A stretch of DNA of 64,000 nt from Sneathiella chungangensis (GCF_009882935.1 NZ_WTVA01000001.1:62001-126000); one strand, 5' to 3'; counted from the stretch's first letter, positions 48,592 through 61,147 are shown. Translations and numbers: made by a program. The notes: generated by a model not told the origin, from the sequence alone.

Positions 48592-49971
48592 ATGTCGAAA
48601 CCCTGGACCCCTGAAAGCTGGAAGCAAAAGCCCGTTCGCCAGCTGCCGACCTATCCGGACCTCCAGGCATTGGCCGCCGTGGAAGATGAGCTGAAGAATT
48701 TTCCGCCGCTCGTATTTGCAGGTGAGGCGAGAAGCCTTCGGAAAAAGCTCGCCGAGGTGGCTCATGGCCGCGCCTTCCTGCTGCAGGGCGGAGACTGCGC
48801 CGAGAGTTTCGCCGAATTCCACCCGAACACCATTCGCGACACCTTCAAGGTGCTGCTGCAGATGGCCGTCGTCCTCACCTTCGGCGCCAATTGCCCGATC
48901 GTCAAGGTCGGCCGTCTTGCCGGCCAGTTCGCCAAGCCGCGCTCCAGCGATACGGAAACCGTGGGCGGCGTCGAGCTGCCGAGCTATCGCGGCGATATCA
49001 TCAACGGCTTCGATTTCGACGCCGAGCAGCGCGTGCCCGACCCGCAGCGCATGCTGAAGGCCTATTCGCAGGCCGCCTCGACCCTCAACCTGCTGCGCGC
49101 CTTCGCGCAGGGCGGCTATGCGGACCTGCATCAGGTGCATAGCTGGAACATGGGCTTTGTTGCCAGCGGCCCGCAGGGCGAACGCTACCAGGAAATGGCC
49201 GACCGCATCCATGACGCGCTCGCCTTCATGGAGGCTTGCGGCGTGACCTCGACCAATACCCCGGAAATGGGCCGGACGGATTTCTATACCTCCCATGAGG
49301 CGCTGCTGCTGCCGTACGAACAGTCGCTGACCCGCGTCGACAGCACGTCGGGCGATTACTACGACACCTCCGCCCATATGCTGTGGATCGGCGATCGCAC
49401 CCGCGATCCGGACGAGGCGCATGTCGAATTCCTGCGTGGTGTCGCCAACCCGATCGGCGTCAAGGCCGGTCCGACGCAGACGCCCGATGGGCTGATGCGC
49501 TTGATCGATGCGTTGAACCCGAAGAATGACGCGGGCCGCATGACCGTGATCTGCCGCTTCGGCGCGGATAATGTGGAAAAGCACCTGCCGGAGATGATCC
49601 GCAAGATCGAGAAGGAGGGGCGGACCGTCGTCTGGTCCTGCGATCCGATGCATGGCAATACCATCAAATCCTCGACCGGCTACAAGACCCGTCCGGTCGA
49701 TCGCATCCTGACCGAGGTGCGGCAGTTCTTCGACGTGCACCAGGCCGAGGGAACCTACGCCGGCGGCGTGCATTTCGAGATGACGGGGCAGAATGTCACC
49801 GAATGCATCGGCGGCGCCTTCGAGGTGACCGAGGAAGGGCTCAGCGACCGCTACCATACGGCCTGCGACCCCCGGCTCAATGCGAACCAGGCCCTGGAAC
49901 TTGCGTTCCTGATTTCCGAAATGATCAAGAAGGAGAGGGGGAACGGGGCAGCCATCGCAGCCGTCTCGTAA
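48592..49971 (+). CDS. Class II 3-deoxy-7-phosphoheptulonate synthase
   Basis: A 459-residue class II (plant-type) DAHP synthase. [14 protein letters not shown] (about 68-81) holds the metal cysteine, [13 protein letters not shown] is conserved, and the metal ligands HGNTIK and [20 protein letters not shown] follow. It joins phosphoenolpyruvate and erythrose 4-phosphate, the entry step of aromatic synthesis. The ATG at 48592 with GAGGAA upstream is preferred to 48577. Confidence 0.95.
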   Translation: MSKPWTPESWKQKPVRQLPTYPDLQALAAVEDELKNFPPLVFAGEARSLRKKLAEVAHGRAFLLQGGDCAESFAEFHPNTIRDTFKVLLQMAVVLTFGANCPIVKVGRLAGQFAKPRSSDTETVGGVELPSYRGDIINGFDFDAEQRVPDPQRMLKAYSQAASTLNLLRAFAQGGYADLHQVHSWNMGFVASGPQGERYQEMADRIHDALAFMEACGVTSTNTPEMGRTDFYTSHEALLLPYEQSLTRVDSTSGDYYDTSAHMLWIGDRTRDPDEAHVEFLRGVANPIGVKAGPTQTPDGLMRLIDALNPKNDAGRMTVICRFGADNVEKHLPEMIRKIEKEGRTVVWSCDPMHGNTIKSSTGYKTRPVDRILTEVRQFFDVHQAEGTYAGGVHFEMTGQNVTECIGGAFEVTEEGLSDRYHTACDPRLNANQALELAFLISEMIKKERGNGAAIAAVS

Positions 49972-49983
49972 TTCCGCACGAAC

Positions 49984-51138
49984 ATGACCAGCCAGACGCC
50001 AGTTGCCAAACGCGAGGCGGTGGATACATCCATCGCCGACCACACCGACCAGTATTTTAACAAGACGAAACGTGTTATCGGGCAATTCGGCGATATAACA
50101 GTGACTTACGCTGTTTTCATGAGACGCCCGGTGATCTTCTGCCCGCGGATCATGGTCGACTGGCTGGATAGCGTCGCGCAAATGCGCGGCCAGAGCTTCA
50201 AGATCGAACCCTGCTTCGAGGAGGGCGACTGGGTCGGCGCCGGGGAGCCGCTTGTCTATATCACCGGCAGCTTCTATGACCTTGTCGATCTGGAAACCCT
50301 GTATCTGCAGAAGCTCGGGCCCGCCTGCGTCGCCGCCTATAACGCCTATAGCATGTGCGCCCATCTGCCGGAGGCCAGCTTCCTCGCCATGGACGCGCGC
50401 CATTGCGCGGGCGCGGAGATGGCGGACATGATGGCCTATGCGGCCGCCGTCGGCAGCCGCGCGGCGAAGAAGGAAATCGGCGCCACCGGCTTCATCGGCA
50501 ACGCGAATAACGCGACCGCCCATTATTTCGGCAACGACAAGGGCCTCGGCACCATGCCGCATGCCCTGATTGGCTATGCGGGCAGCACGGTACGCGCCGC
50601 CGAGATGTTCCATGAGAGTTTTCCCGGCGATCCGCTCACTGTCCTTGTCGATTATTACGGCAAGGAGATCAGCGACGCGCTCGCCACCTGCGAACGCTTC
50701 CCCGACATGGCGCAGAGCGGCAAGCTTGCGGTCCGCATGGACACCCATGGCGGCCGCTTTATCGAGGGGCTGGACCCGGCCACTTCCTATGCGGTGCTGG
50801 AACGGCACATGCCCCGCGGCATCCGGCAGTACCGCTCGGAGCAGGAGCTGAAATGGCTGGTCGGCACCGGCGTCTCGGCGGCGGCGATCTATTTTATGCG
50901 GGAAAAACTGGACGAGGCGGGCTTCAAGAAGGTGCGGATCGTTGCCTCCTCCGGCTTCTCGCCGGAAAAATGCCGGGTCATGGGCAGCATGAAGGCCCCC
51001 ATCGACGTGGTCGGGACGGGCTCGTTCCTGCCGGAAATCTGGCCCGAGACCTATGCGACCGCCGACATCATTTCCTATGACGGCGTGCCGGCGGTAAAGG
51101 TCGGCCGGGAATTCCTGCTTCGCAAGGAAAAATCCTGA
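49984..51138 (+). CDS. Nicotinate phosphoribosyltransferase-like protein
   Basis: A 384-residue member of the quinolinate/nicotinate phosphoribosyltransferase fold. It has DHTDQYFNKTKRVI near the start, LDARH-like MDARHCAGAEM, and VDYYGKEISDAL with VRMDTHGGRF for phosphoribosyl pyrophosphate and substrate binding. NAD salvage is the likely role. nadE lies about 1.5 kb further on. It starts 12 bases after the DAHP synthase gene and probably shares a transcript. Confidence 0.8.
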   Translation: MTSQTPVAKREAVDTSIADHTDQYFNKTKRVIGQFGDITVTYAVFMRRPVIFCPRIMVDWLDSVAQMRGQSFKIEPCFEEGDWVGAGEPLVYITGSFYDLVDLETLYLQKLGPACVAAYNAYSMCAHLPEASFLAMDARHCAGAEMADMMAYAAAVGSRAAKKEIGATGFIGNANNATAHYFGNDKGLGTMPHALIGYAGSTVRAAEMFHESFPGDPLTVLVDYYGKEISDALATCERFPDMAQSGKLAVRMDTHGGRFIEGLDPATSYAVLERHMPRGIRQYRSEQELKWLVGTGVSAAAIYFMREKLDEAGFKKVRIVASSGFSPEKCRVMGSMKAPIDVVGTGSFLPEIWPETYATADIISYDGVPAVKVGREFLLRKEKS

Positions 51139-51233
51139 CTTCTGCTTTGGAACAATTAATGTCGTATTGCGATTGGCATCGGGCGGCAATTATGATCAAA
51201 AGCGATTGGATATAATCGCCTCTTTCTGAACGG

Positions 51234-52577
51234 ATGGCCATGTACGCTGCGGTTAAAAATTCCTGGCCACTCCTCCTCGGACTGGGCCTCCTGATGCTTG
51301 GCAACGGCCTGCAGATCAGCCTTGTCGGTATCCGCGCGTCGCTGGAGGGGTTTCCCGCCGCCGTCACCGGCCTTGTCATGTCCGGATATTACGCGGGCTT
51401 CCTTATCGGATCCATCGTCACCCCCAAGATTCTTGCCAATGTCGGCCATGTCCGGGTGTTCGCGGCGCTGGCCTCGCTCGCCTCCTCGGCGGCGCTGATC
51501 TATGTCGTCTTCGTCGATCCGATCGTCTGGGGCGCGATGCGCCTGCTGACGGGATTTTCCTTCGCCGGTCTCTATATCGTCTGTGAAAGCTGGCTCAACG
51601 ACGCCGCTACGAACGAGACGCGCGGCCAGCTTCTCTCCGTCTATATGATCATCATGATGGGCGGCATGGCGATCGGGCAGCTGTTCCTGAACCTCGCCGA
51701 TCCGGGCGGCTATACGCTCTTCATCTTTATCTCGGTGCTGATTTCCTTCGCCCTGATCCCGATGGCCCTGACCGCCAATCCGGCGCCCAATTTCACCCTG
51801 AGCACGCGGCTGAAACTGAAGGAACTTTACAAGATTTCCCCGCTCGGCATCGTCGGCATGTTCGCGCAAGGGATCACCGGCGGCGCCTTCTACGGCATGG
51901 CCGCGGTCTATGGCGACAATATCGGCCTTTCGGTCGCGCAGATTTCGAGCTTCATCAGTATCATGATCATGGGCGGCGTCATCCTGCAATGGCCGGTCGG
52001 GCGGCTCTCCGACAAGTTCGACCGGCGCATGGTGCTGATGGTCACCACCATGTTGAGCGGCGCGGCGGCATTGCTGGCTCTCTATGCCGGGGAGAGCGGG
52101 AATTTCCTCTTGTTTCTGTGCGCCGCGGCCCTGTTCGGCGGCTTTTCCGTGCCGCTTTACTCCCTCTGTATCGCCCATACTAATGACCATCTGGAACCCT
52201 CCAAAATGGTGGCGGCGTCGAGCGGGCTGATCCTGGTGAACGGCGCCGGCGCCATCTTCGGCCCGATTCTCGTCGGTCCCCTGATGTCGCTGGTCGGCAG
52301 CATGGTCTTCTTCGGCTGGATCGCCTTCGGTCATATCGCCATCGGGATTTTCGCCATCTACCGCATGTATCGCGCGCCCGCGACGCCGATGGACGAGCAG
52401 GGCACCTTCGTCGCCATGCCCGTGCGCACCGGCAGCGGCGTTGCCCAGATGAATCCGGAGACCGAGGAATGGGAGGAGGAGGAAGAGGCCGCTCCTTCCA
52501 CCGCCGATGCGGGAGAGGAGGAGGAAATCCCGGAAATTCTCGATGACGGACCGGCGCTCGGCTCGCAAAATCAGTAA
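51234..52577 (+). CDS. MFS transporter with acidic C-terminal tail
   Basis: A 447-residue permease with twelve hydrophobic helices (about 8-385) of the YcaD-like group, MSGYYAGFLIGSIVTPKIL and MRLLTGFSFAGLYIVCESWLND. An unusual tail follows with runs of glutamate (WEEEEEAAPS, AGEEEEIPEI). Substrate unknown. The ATG at 51240 may be used instead of 51234. It lies upstream of nadE. Confidence 0.85.
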   Translation: MAMYAAVKNSWPLLLGLGLLMLGNGLQISLVGIRASLEGFPAAVTGLVMSGYYAGFLIGSIVTPKILANVGHVRVFAALASLASSAALIYVVFVDPIVWGAMRLLTGFSFAGLYIVCESWLNDAATNETRGQLLSVYMIIMMGGMAIGQLFLNLADPGGYTLFIFISVLISFALIPMALTANPAPNFTLSTRLKLKELYKISPLGIVGMFAQGITGGAFYGMAAVYGDNIGLSVAQISSFISIMIMGGVILQWPVGRLSDKFDRRMVLMVTTMLSGAAALLALYAGESGNFLLFLCAAALFGGFSVPLYSLCIAHTNDHLEPSKMVAASSGLILVNGAGAIFGPILVGPLMSLVGSMVFFGWIAFGHIAIGIFAIYRMYRAPATPMDEQGTFVAMPVRTGSGVAQMNPETEEWEEEEEAAPSTADAGEEEEIPEILDDGPALGSQNQ

Positions 52578-52659
52578 TCATCTAAAAAATCGATCTTTTT
52601 CCGCCTAAAAGCGTCTCCCGATGCTTGCTGATGGCGTCAAGGCGGGTTAGATATCCTTC

Positions 52660-54320
<1,661 letters not shown>

Positions 54321-54324
<4 letters not shown>

Positions 54325-55652
54325 GCACCAGATACCGCTTTGCGCCAAGTCCTACGGGATATCTCCATGTAGGAAATGCCCGGCTCGCCCTGATTAACTG
54401 GCTGTCCGCCAAAAAAGACGGCGGGGAGATGATCCTGCGCCTTGACGATACGGATGAGGACCGCTCGACCGAGGCATATGCCGCCGCCATTCAGGAGGAT
54501 CTGAAATGGCTCGGCCTCGACTGGTCGGAACTGAAAAAGCAATCGGAGCGCAGCGAGGCCTATCGGCGCGCCTTCGAGACGCTGAAGGCCGCCGGCCGGC
54601 TCTATCCCTGCTATGAGACGGGGGAGGAGCTGGATTACAAGCGCAAGCGCCGGCTCGCCCGCAAGCTGCCGCCGGTCTATGATCGCGCGGCGCTTGAGCT
54701 TACGGAGGCGGACAAGGCGAAGCTGGAAGCGGAGGGGCGGAAACCCCATTGGCGCTTCAAGCTCGATCAGGTCGTCATCCGCTGGGAGGATATGGTGCGC
54801 GGATCCGTCGAGGTCGATGGCGCGAGCATGTCCGACCCGGTGCTGATCCGCTCCGACGGGCGGCCGCTCTATCACATGCCCTCCGTCGTCGATGATATCG
54901 ACTTTGCCATCACCCATGTCATTCGCGGCGAGGATCATGTCAGCAACACGGCGCTGCATATCCAGATTTTCGAGGCCCTGGGCGCCTCCGTTCCCACCTT
55001 CGGCCATATCCCTCTGCTGATGGGGCCGGACGGCGGGCCGCTTTCCAAGCGCGAGGGGAGCCAGAGCCTCCGTGAGTTGCGGGCAAATGGGATCGAGGCA
55101 ATGGCGGTGGACAGCCTGCTCGCGCGTCTCGGCACCTCCGAAAATGTCGAGATTTGCCATTCCCTTGAGGAGATTGTCGCCGGGTTCGATATCCATCATT
55201 TCAGCCGCGCCGCCGCCAAGTTCGACCCGGCGGAACTTGCCAACCTCAACGCCAAACTGCTACATCAGCTGGACTGGGCGGAGGTGAAGGATCGGCTCGC
55301 CATCCCCGGGGCCGATGAAACCTTCTGGAACGCCGTCCGCGGCAATCTCACAAAACTTGACGATGCAAAAGACTGGTGGCAGGTGGTGAGGGGGCCGATG
55401 ACACCGGTCGTTGAGAATGCCGATTTCCTGCGCGCCGCGGCGGAGCAGTTGCCCGACGGCGAGATCACGCCGGAGAGCTGGAAAGCCTGGACCACGGCGG
55501 TGAAGGAGACGACCGGCGCGAAAGGCAAGGCGCTGTTCATGCCGCTCCGTCTCGCGCTGACCGGACGGCCGCACGGGCCGGAGATGAACAATCTGTTGCC
55601 CCTGATCGGCCGGGAAAATATACTCGCGCGCCTGACCGGCCGCGCTGGCTGA
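54321..55652 (+). CDS. gltX: Glutamyl-tRNA synthetase
   Basis: A 443-residue class I synthetase. The HIGH-like motif reads [18 protein letters not shown] (about 7-24) and the KMSKS-like motif PLSKREG. Length matches the GltX2-like group found beside a second GltX in many alphaproteobacteria, which may charge tRNA-Gln with glutamate. Which tRNA it favours cannot be settled here. It overlaps nadE by 4 bases. Confidence 0.93.
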
Positions 55653-55668
55653 GAATAAGGACGATCTC

Positions 55669-57099
55669 GTGACGCTGCATCTTTACAATACCGCCCACCG
55701 ACGGAAAGAAGAATTCGTGCCCCTGAAGCCGGGCAAGGTCGGCATGTATGTCTGCGGGCCGACGGTCTATGACACGGCCCATATCGGCAATGCGCGCCCG
55801 GTGGTAATCTTCGATGTGCTGGCGCGTCTCTTGCGGCATCTGGGTTATGATCTCACCTATGTCCGCAATATCACCGATGTCGAGGACAAGATCATCGAGG
55901 CGGCGGCGAAAAACGGCGAGAGTATCGAGGCGCTGACGACGCGCACAACCAAGGCCTATCACGACGATATGGCGGCGCTGAATGCGCTGCCGCCGGACCT
56001 TGAGCCCCGCGCGACCGAGCATATCGACGGCATGATCAAGATGATTTCGACACTGATCGAGAAGGGGCATGCTTATGAGGCGGAAGGCCATGTCCTCTTC
56101 GATGTGACCAGCATGGCCGATTACGGCAAGCTATCGGGCCGCAACCGCGACGACATGATCGCCGGCGCCCGGGTCGAGGTTGCGCCCTATAAGAAGGACC
56201 CCGCCGATTTCGTGCTCTGGAAGCCCTCCACCGAGGACATGCCGGGATGGGACAGCCCCTGGGGCCGCGGGCGGCCGGGCTGGCATATCGAATGCTCGGT
56301 TATGAGCGAGGCGACGCTTGGCATCACCTTCGATATCCATGGCGGCGGGCGCGACCTGATCTTCCCGCATCATGAAAATGAGGTGGCGCAAAGCTGCTGC
56401 GCCCATGACGGGGCGGAATTTGCCCGCTACTGGGTGCATAACGGTTTTCTCACGGTCGAGGGCGACAAGATGTCGAAATCCCTCGGTAATTTCCGCACCG
56501 TGCGGGAGCTGTTGGCGGAAGCGCCGGGGGAAGCCCTGCGCCTCAACATGCTCTCCACCCATTACCGCCAGCCGCTCGACTGGACGGCGGAAGGGGTCAA
56601 GCGCGCCAAGACCAATCTCGACCGGCTCTATACCGCGCTCCAGCATCTGGAAGGCGTCGAGGCCGGACCGCTGGAGCCCGCGCCCGATGTGATCGCCGCG
56701 CTTGAGGATGATCTCAACACGCCGCAGGCGCTCGCCGCGCTCTTCGCCCTCGGCGGGGAGGCCAACAAGGCGACGGATGACGCGGCGAAAGCGCGCATCA
56801 AGGGACAATTGCTTGGCTCCGGCGCGCTTTTGGGTCTATTACAACAAACGCCAAAAGAATGGTTCCAAGGCGGGACGGTTCATTTGAAGGCAGATTCAAT
56901 AGAAGCAAGATCAGAACTTGGATCACCGGTACTGACATCTGTAATTTCAAAAGAAAATATTGAAGCCTTAATCGCCGAGCGCGATGAAGCAAAGAAACAA
57001 AGGAATTATGCGCGGGCAGATGAAATCCGCGATAACTTGAAAGCTGAAGGGATCATCCTAGAGGATGGTCCGAACGGCACCACATGGAAGAGGGCGTAA
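55669..57099 (+). CDS. cysS: Cysteinyl-tRNA synthetase with atypical C-terminus
   Basis: A 476-residue class I synthetase with GTG start: [25 protein letters not shown] (zinc cysteine and HIGH-like HIGN), [10 protein letters not shown] (zinc region), [11 protein letters not shown] and KMSKSLGN. From about residue 385 a 30-residue stretch ([17 protein letters not shown] and [12 protein letters not shown]) is inserted before the family C-terminal helix [12 protein letters not shown]. The matching DNA is A+T-rich (25/60 G+C in 56881-56940, 22/60 in 56941-57000). The insert and the base shift suggest a mosaic end. Confidence 0.95.
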   Translation: MTLHLYNTAHRRKEEFVPLKPGKVGMYVCGPTVYDTAHIGNARPVVIFDVLARLLRHLGYDLTYVRNITDVEDKIIEAAAKNGESIEALTTRTTKAYHDDMAALNALPPDLEPRATEHIDGMIKMISTLIEKGHAYEAEGHVLFDVTSMADYGKLSGRNRDDMIAGARVEVAPYKKDPADFVLWKPSTEDMPGWDSPWGRGRPGWHIECSVMSEATLGITFDIHGGGRDLIFPHHENEVAQSCCAHDGAEFARYWVHNGFLTVEGDKMSKSLGNFRTVRELLAEAPGEALRLNMLSTHYRQPLDWTAEGVKRAKTNLDRLYTALQHLEGVEAGPLEPAPDVIAALEDDLNTPQALAALFALGGEANKATDDAAKARIKGQLLGSGALLGLLQQTPKEWFQGGTVHLKADSIEARSELGSPVLTSVISKENIEALIAERDEAKKQRNYARADEIRDNLKAEGIILEDGPNGTTWKRA

Positions 57100-58706
57100 T
57101 GGCACGCGAGAGACTTTATCTTTTTGACACAACGCTGCGCGACGGGGCGCAGACACAGGGCGTGGATTTCAGTGTCGAGGATAAGGCGAATATTGCGAAG
57201 GCGCTCGACGGCCTCGGCATTGATTATATCGAGGGCGGCTGGCCCGGCGCCAACCCGAGCGATACGGCCTTTTTCGCCAATCCGCCGGAGTTCCGGCACG
57301 CCAAGTTCACCGCCTTCGGCATGACCCGGCGGCCCGGCCGCAGCGTCTCCAACGATCCGGGCCTCAATGAAATTCTGGACGCCAAGACGCCCGCCGTCTG
57401 CATCGTCGGCAAGAGCTGGGATTTCCATGTCGATGTCGCGCTCGGGATCAGCCTCGAGGAAAATCTCGAGCTCATCGCCGACAGCATCGCCGAGATCGTC
57501 CGGCAGGGGCGCGAAGCGATGTATGACGCGGAGCATTTCTTCGATGGCTATAAGGCTAATCCGGACTTCGCGCTCGCCTGCCTCAAGGCGGCCTATGGCG
57601 CGGGCGCCCGCTGGATGGTGCTCTGCGATACCAACGGCGGCACCCTGCCGGACGAGGTCGAGCGGATCGTCACCGAGGTGACCGAGCATATCCCCGGCAG
57701 CCATCTCGGCATCCATACCCATAACGACACGGAGAACGCCGTCGCCAATACCCTGATGGCGGTGAAGGCGGGCGTGCGTCAGGTGCAGGGCACGTTAAAC
57801 GGCCTGGGGGAGCGGTGCGGTAACGCCAATATCATCTCGCTGATCCCGTCGCTGGTCCTGAAGGAGCCGTTCAAATCCATGGTCGAGACAGGCATCACGG
57901 CGGAGGGGCTGAAATCCATCACCTCGGTCTCCCGTCTTCTCGATGAGATCCTCAATCGCTCCCCGAACCGCCATCAGGCCTATGTCGGCGCCTCGGCCTT
58001 TGCCCACAAGGGCGGCCTGCATGTCTCCGCGGTCGAGAAGGATCCCAAAACCTACGAGCATGTTGAGCCGGAAGTCGTCGGCAACAAGCGGCATCTGCTG
58101 ATCTCCGATCAGGCGGGGCGGTCCAACATCCTTGCCCAGCTCCGCGAATTCGGCCTCGATGTCGATCCGAAGGACCCGAAGATCAACCGCCTGCTCGAGG
58201 AAGTGAAGGAGCGAGAGTTCGACGGCTTTTCCTATGACGGCGCGCTCGCCAGTTTCGAGCTGATGGCCCGGCGGCGGCTGGGGCAGGTGCCGAAATATTT
58301 CGACGTGGAAAGCTTCCGCGTACAGGTTGAGCGGCGCCATAACGCCAAGGGTCAGCTTCTCACTGTCTCCGACGCCGTAGTCAAGCTGATCATCGACGGG
58401 GAACGCTATCTTTCCGTGGGCGAGGGGAACGGCCCGGTCAACGCCCTTGATGCGGCGCTGCGCAAGGATCTCGGTAAATTTTCCGACTATATCGATGATC
58501 TCCGCCTCGTGGATTTCAAGGTGCGGATCCTCACCTCGGGCACCGAGGCCGTGACGCGCGTCCTGATCGAGAGCACGGACAAATCGAACAAGCGCTGGTT
58601 CACCGTCGGGGTGTCGCCCAATATCGTCGATGCCTCCTTCGCCGCGCTGATCGACAGCATCACCTACAAGCTGTATCAGGCGGGCGCGCCGTCGGGCGGG
58701 AAGTAA
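57099..58706 (+). CDS. cimA: (R)-citramalate synthase family protein
   Basis: A 535-residue protein. The HMG-like TIM barrel is YLFDTTLRDGAQTQGVDFSVEDKANIAKALDGLG, with LGIHTHNDTENAVANTL for metal ligands, and the C-terminal LeuA-type regulatory domain (about 395 onward) is present. It condenses pyruvate and acetyl-CoA to citramalate for isoleucine synthesis. The ATG at 57099 is preferred to 57084: TAATG overlaps the cysS stop, and GAAGAGGG precedes it. 2-isopropylmalate synthase is a less likely reading. Confidence 0.92.
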   Translation: MARERLYLFDTTLRDGAQTQGVDFSVEDKANIAKALDGLGIDYIEGGWPGANPSDTAFFANPPEFRHAKFTAFGMTRRPGRSVSNDPGLNEILDAKTPAVCIVGKSWDFHVDVALGISLEENLELIADSIAEIVRQGREAMYDAEHFFDGYKANPDFALACLKAAYGAGARWMVLCDTNGGTLPDEVERIVTEVTEHIPGSHLGIHTHNDTENAVANTLMAVKAGVRQVQGTLNGLGERCGNANIISLIPSLVLKEPFKSMVETGITAEGLKSITSVSRLLDEILNRSPNRHQAYVGASAFAHKGGLHVSAVEKDPKTYEHVEPEVVGNKRHLLISDQAGRSNILAQLREFGLDVDPKDPKINRLLEEVKEREFDGFSYDGALASFELMARRRLGQVPKYFDVESFRVQVERRHNAKGQLLTVSDAVVKLIIDGERYLSVGEGNGPVNALDAALRKDLGKFSDYIDDLRLVDFKVRILTSGTEAVTRVLIESTDKSNKRWFTVGVSPNIVDASFAALIDSITYKLYQAGAPSGGK

Positions 58707-58712
58707 ATCTGC

Positions 58713-59474
58713 ATGTCAGGCGCTGCACAGCCGGCGATCATCCTCGTCGAGCCGCAAATGGGCGAGAATATCGGTGCGGCGGCGCGGGCGATGCTGAATT
58801 TCGGCCTGACGGACCTCCGCCTTGTGAACCCTCGCGACGGCTGGCCCAACGATCGGGCGGTCGCCATGGCCTCCGGCGCCCGGATCGTGCTGGAGAACAC
58901 ACGGGTCTTTGAGACGACCGAGGCGGCGATTGCCGACCTCAACCATGTCTTTGCGACAACGGCGCGGCCGCGCGACGTCATCAAGGAAGTCGCGACCCCG
59001 AAGGCGGCGGCCATTGAGCTTCGCAAAAAGGCGGGGCATGGCGCCCGGACCGGCATTCTGTTCGGCAAGGAAAGCGTCGGCCTCTCGCGGGAGGATGTGG
59101 CGCTCGCCGATGCCATCATCTCGGTGCCGCTCAATCCCGATTTCTCCTCCATCAATCTCGCGCAGGCGGTGCTGCTGGTCGGCTATGAATGGTTCCAGGC
59201 CGCCGATGACACGCCGCCGGTCAAAATCCTGAATGAGGAACGCCCGGCCAACAAGGCGGAGCTGTCGCATCTGTTCGAGCGGATCGAGCGGGAGCTGGAT
59301 GCCCGCGGCTATTTCGATCCGATCCAGCAGCGAAAGCATGTTATCCTTCGCAACATGCGCAATATGTTCCAGCGGCTCGGCCTGATGGAATCGGATGTGC
59401 GGGCCTTTCAGGGGATTATCAAGGGCCTCACCATGAAGCTGAAGGACAGGAAAGATGACGGCGATCCATCATAA
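58713..59474 (+). CDS. trmJ: tRNA (cytidine/uridine-2'-O-)-methyltransferase TrmJ
   Basis: A 253-residue SPOUT methyltransferase: EPQMGENIGAAARAMLNFGLTDLRLVNPRDGW, FGKESVGLSREDVALADAIISVPLNPDFSSINLAQAVLL (knot). A C-terminal helical extension of about 80 residues fits TrmJ, which methylates tRNA position 32. It overlaps the next gene by 20 bases. Confidence 0.93.
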   Translation: MSGAAQPAIILVEPQMGENIGAAARAMLNFGLTDLRLVNPRDGWPNDRAVAMASGARIVLENTRVFETTEAAIADLNHVFATTARPRDVIKEVATPKAAAIELRKKAGHGARTGILFGKESVGLSREDVALADAIISVPLNPDFSSINLAQAVLLVGYEWFQAADDTPPVKILNEERPANKAELSHLFERIERELDARGYFDPIQQRKHVILRNMRNMFQRLGLMESDVRAFQGIIKGLTMKLKDRKDDGDPS

Positions 59475-60363
59475 ACGGGCGGAGCTTACGGATATCAGCC
59501 TGCATTATGCCGAATGCGGGGCGGAGAATGACGAACTCGTCCTCATGCTCCATGGCTTTCCGGAATTCTGGTATTGCTGGAAGGACCAGTTGCCTGTCGT
59601 CGGCGAGAAATATCACGCGGTCGCGCCGGACATGCGCGGCTATAACCTCTCTGACAAGCCGGAGGGGGTGAAGGCCTACCGCATCGGTCCTCTGGTCCGG
59701 GACATGATCGAGCTTGCGGATCATTTCGGCAAGGAAAGCTTCTATCTGGTCGCCCATGACTGGGGCGCGGCCATTGCCTATGCGGTCGCCATCGCCCATC
59801 CGGAGCGGATCAAGGGGCTGATGATCCTGAACGGCGCGCATCCCTATATCTTTGCGGACCTGCTCAGCAACAATGACGAGCAGATCGCCAACAGCCAGTA
59901 TATGGCCTATTTCCGCAATCCGAACGCGGAGGCGGAAATGCTCGCGAATAACGGTCAATGGCTGCTGGACTGGACCTTTCGGGAGATTATCGAGAGGGGC
60001 CTGATGACCGAGGAGGACGCGGACGCCTACCGCGCGGCCTGGGCGCAGCCCGGCGCGATGACGGCGATGGTCAACTATTACCGCGCGTCGCCGCTCGTCC
60101 CGGCAACGAAAGAGACGAAGGGCAAAGGGTTCGGCCTCAATCCCGAGGACTTCAAGGTGCATGTCCCCACCTTCGTTCTCTGGGGGGAGGCGGATCACGC
60201 CCTGATTAAAGAGAATCTTGTCGGCCTCGAGAATTTCATCGATGATCTCACCATCAAGCGGCTGCCAGGCATCACCCATTGGGTCACCCATGAAGCGCCG
60301 GAGATCGTGTCCGCCGAGATCCTCGCCTTTATCGACCGGATCCGTCCCGAAAAAGCGTCGTAA
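59455..60363 (+). CDS. Alpha/beta hydrolase, epoxide-hydrolase-like
   Basis: A 302-residue protein with MLHGFPEFWYCWKDQLPVV (HGFP oxyanion region), VAHDWGAAIAYAVA (nucleophile Asp in HDWG), an acid in FVLWGEADHAL and histidine in GITHWVTHEAP. The HDWG elbow is the epoxide hydrolase form, with haloalkane dehalogenases as alternative. Substrate unknown. Its start overlaps trmJ by 20 bases. Confidence 0.87.
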   Translation: MTAIHHKRAELTDISLHYAECGAENDELVLMLHGFPEFWYCWKDQLPVVGEKYHAVAPDMRGYNLSDKPEGVKAYRIGPLVRDMIELADHFGKESFYLVAHDWGAAIAYAVAIAHPERIKGLMILNGAHPYIFADLLSNNDEQIANSQYMAYFRNPNAEAEMLANNGQWLLDWTFREIIERGLMTEEDADAYRAAWAQPGAMTAMVNYYRASPLVPATKETKGKGFGLNPEDFKVHVPTFVLWGEADHALIKENLVGLENFIDDLTIKRLPGITHWVTHEAPEIVSAEILAFIDRIRPEKAS

Positions 60364-60367
60364 AGGC

Positions 60368-60395
60368 TTGACAAGCGGGCGTTAGTTTCTATGAT
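60368..60395 (+). promoter_or_regulatory. rpsD promoter
   Basis: TTGACA (60368-60373) and TATGAT (60390-60395) with a 16-base spacer, 62 bases before the rpsD start. Both boxes are at or near sigma-70 consensus, as expected for a strongly expressed ribosomal protein gene. Confidence 0.85.
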
Positions 60396-60457
60396 GCGCG
60401 CCTTGTGCAGGCCTCGTCGGCGTGCCTTTTTCCTGAATAGAAAACTGGATCAAGTAA

Positions 60458-61075
60458 ATGAGCAAACGCATTCAAGCGAAATACAAAATCGATCGCCGCA
60501 TGGGCGAGAACCTCTGGGGCCGCCCGAAAAGCCCGGTTAACCGCCGCGAATATGGACCGGGCCAGCATGGCCAGGGCCGCCGGGGCAAGATCTCCGACTT
60601 CGGTATCCATCTCCGCGCGAAACAGAAACTTAAGGGCTATTACGGCTCGATTACCGAGAAGGGCTTCCGCCGTCTGTACGAAGAAGCCACACGCCTGAAG
60701 GGCGATACCTCCGAGAACCTGATCGGCCTGCTGGAGCGGCGCCTTGACGCCGTCGTCTACCGCATGAAATTCGTGCCGACCGTTTTCGCGGCCCGCCAGT
60801 TCGTCAACCACGGCCATGTGATGGTCAACGGCAAGAAGGTCAACATCGCCTCCTACCAGGTGAAGCCCGGTGACGTGATCGAGGTCCGCCAGAAATCCAA
60901 GCAGATGGCGCTTGTCCTCGAATCCGTGGATAGCCCGGAGCGCGACGTCCCCGAATATATCGACGTCGACCACAAGGCCATGAAGGGCACCTTCAATGCC
61001 ATCCCGAAGCTGGCCGACGTGCCTTATCCGGTGATGATGGAGCCGAACCTGATCGTCGAATTCTACTCACGCTAA
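60458..61075 (+). CDS. rpsD: 30S ribosomal protein S4
   Basis: A 205-residue S4: [32 protein letters not shown] at the N-terminus, then the S4 RNA-binding domain [34 protein letters not shown] (about 93-126). The length is normal for alphaproteobacteria. The zinc cysteines of some S4 proteins are absent. It is a single-gene unit with its own promoter and terminator. S4 binds 16S rRNA early in 30S assembly. Confidence 0.98.
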   Translation: MSKRIQAKYKIDRRMGENLWGRPKSPVNRREYGPGQHGQGRRGKISDFGIHLRAKQKLKGYYGSITEKGFRRLYEEATRLKGDTSENLIGLLERRLDAVVYRMKFVPTVFAARQFVNHGHVMVNGKKVNIASYQVKPGDVIEVRQKSKQMALVLESVDSPERDVPEYIDVDHKAMKGTFNAIPKLADVPYPVMMEPNLIVEFYSR

Positions 61076-61092
61076 GCGCTGAGATCCCGAAC

Positions 61093-61126
61093 AAAAGCCG
61101 GAGCGCCTCGCGCCTCCGGCTTTTTT
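61093..61126 (+). terminator. rpsD terminator
   Basis: AAAAGCCGGAG (61093-61103), 10-base loop, CTCCGGC (61114-61120), followed by TTTTTT (61121-61126). It is a strong intrinsic terminator 18 bases past the rpsD stop. Confidence 0.92.
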
Positions 61127-61147
61127 CATGGGCGAGGTGGACGGAGC

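Noticed and set aside
48562-51189. 875-codon minus-strand open frame
   Set aside because: It lies antisense to the DAHP synthase and nicotinate phosphoribosyltransferase-like genes. High third-position G+C in real genes produces long mirror frames; the translation shows no domain.
51156-52568. 470-codon minus-strand open frame
   Set aside because: Mirror of the MFS gene, rich in His, Asp and Arg, with no plausible start site or domain.
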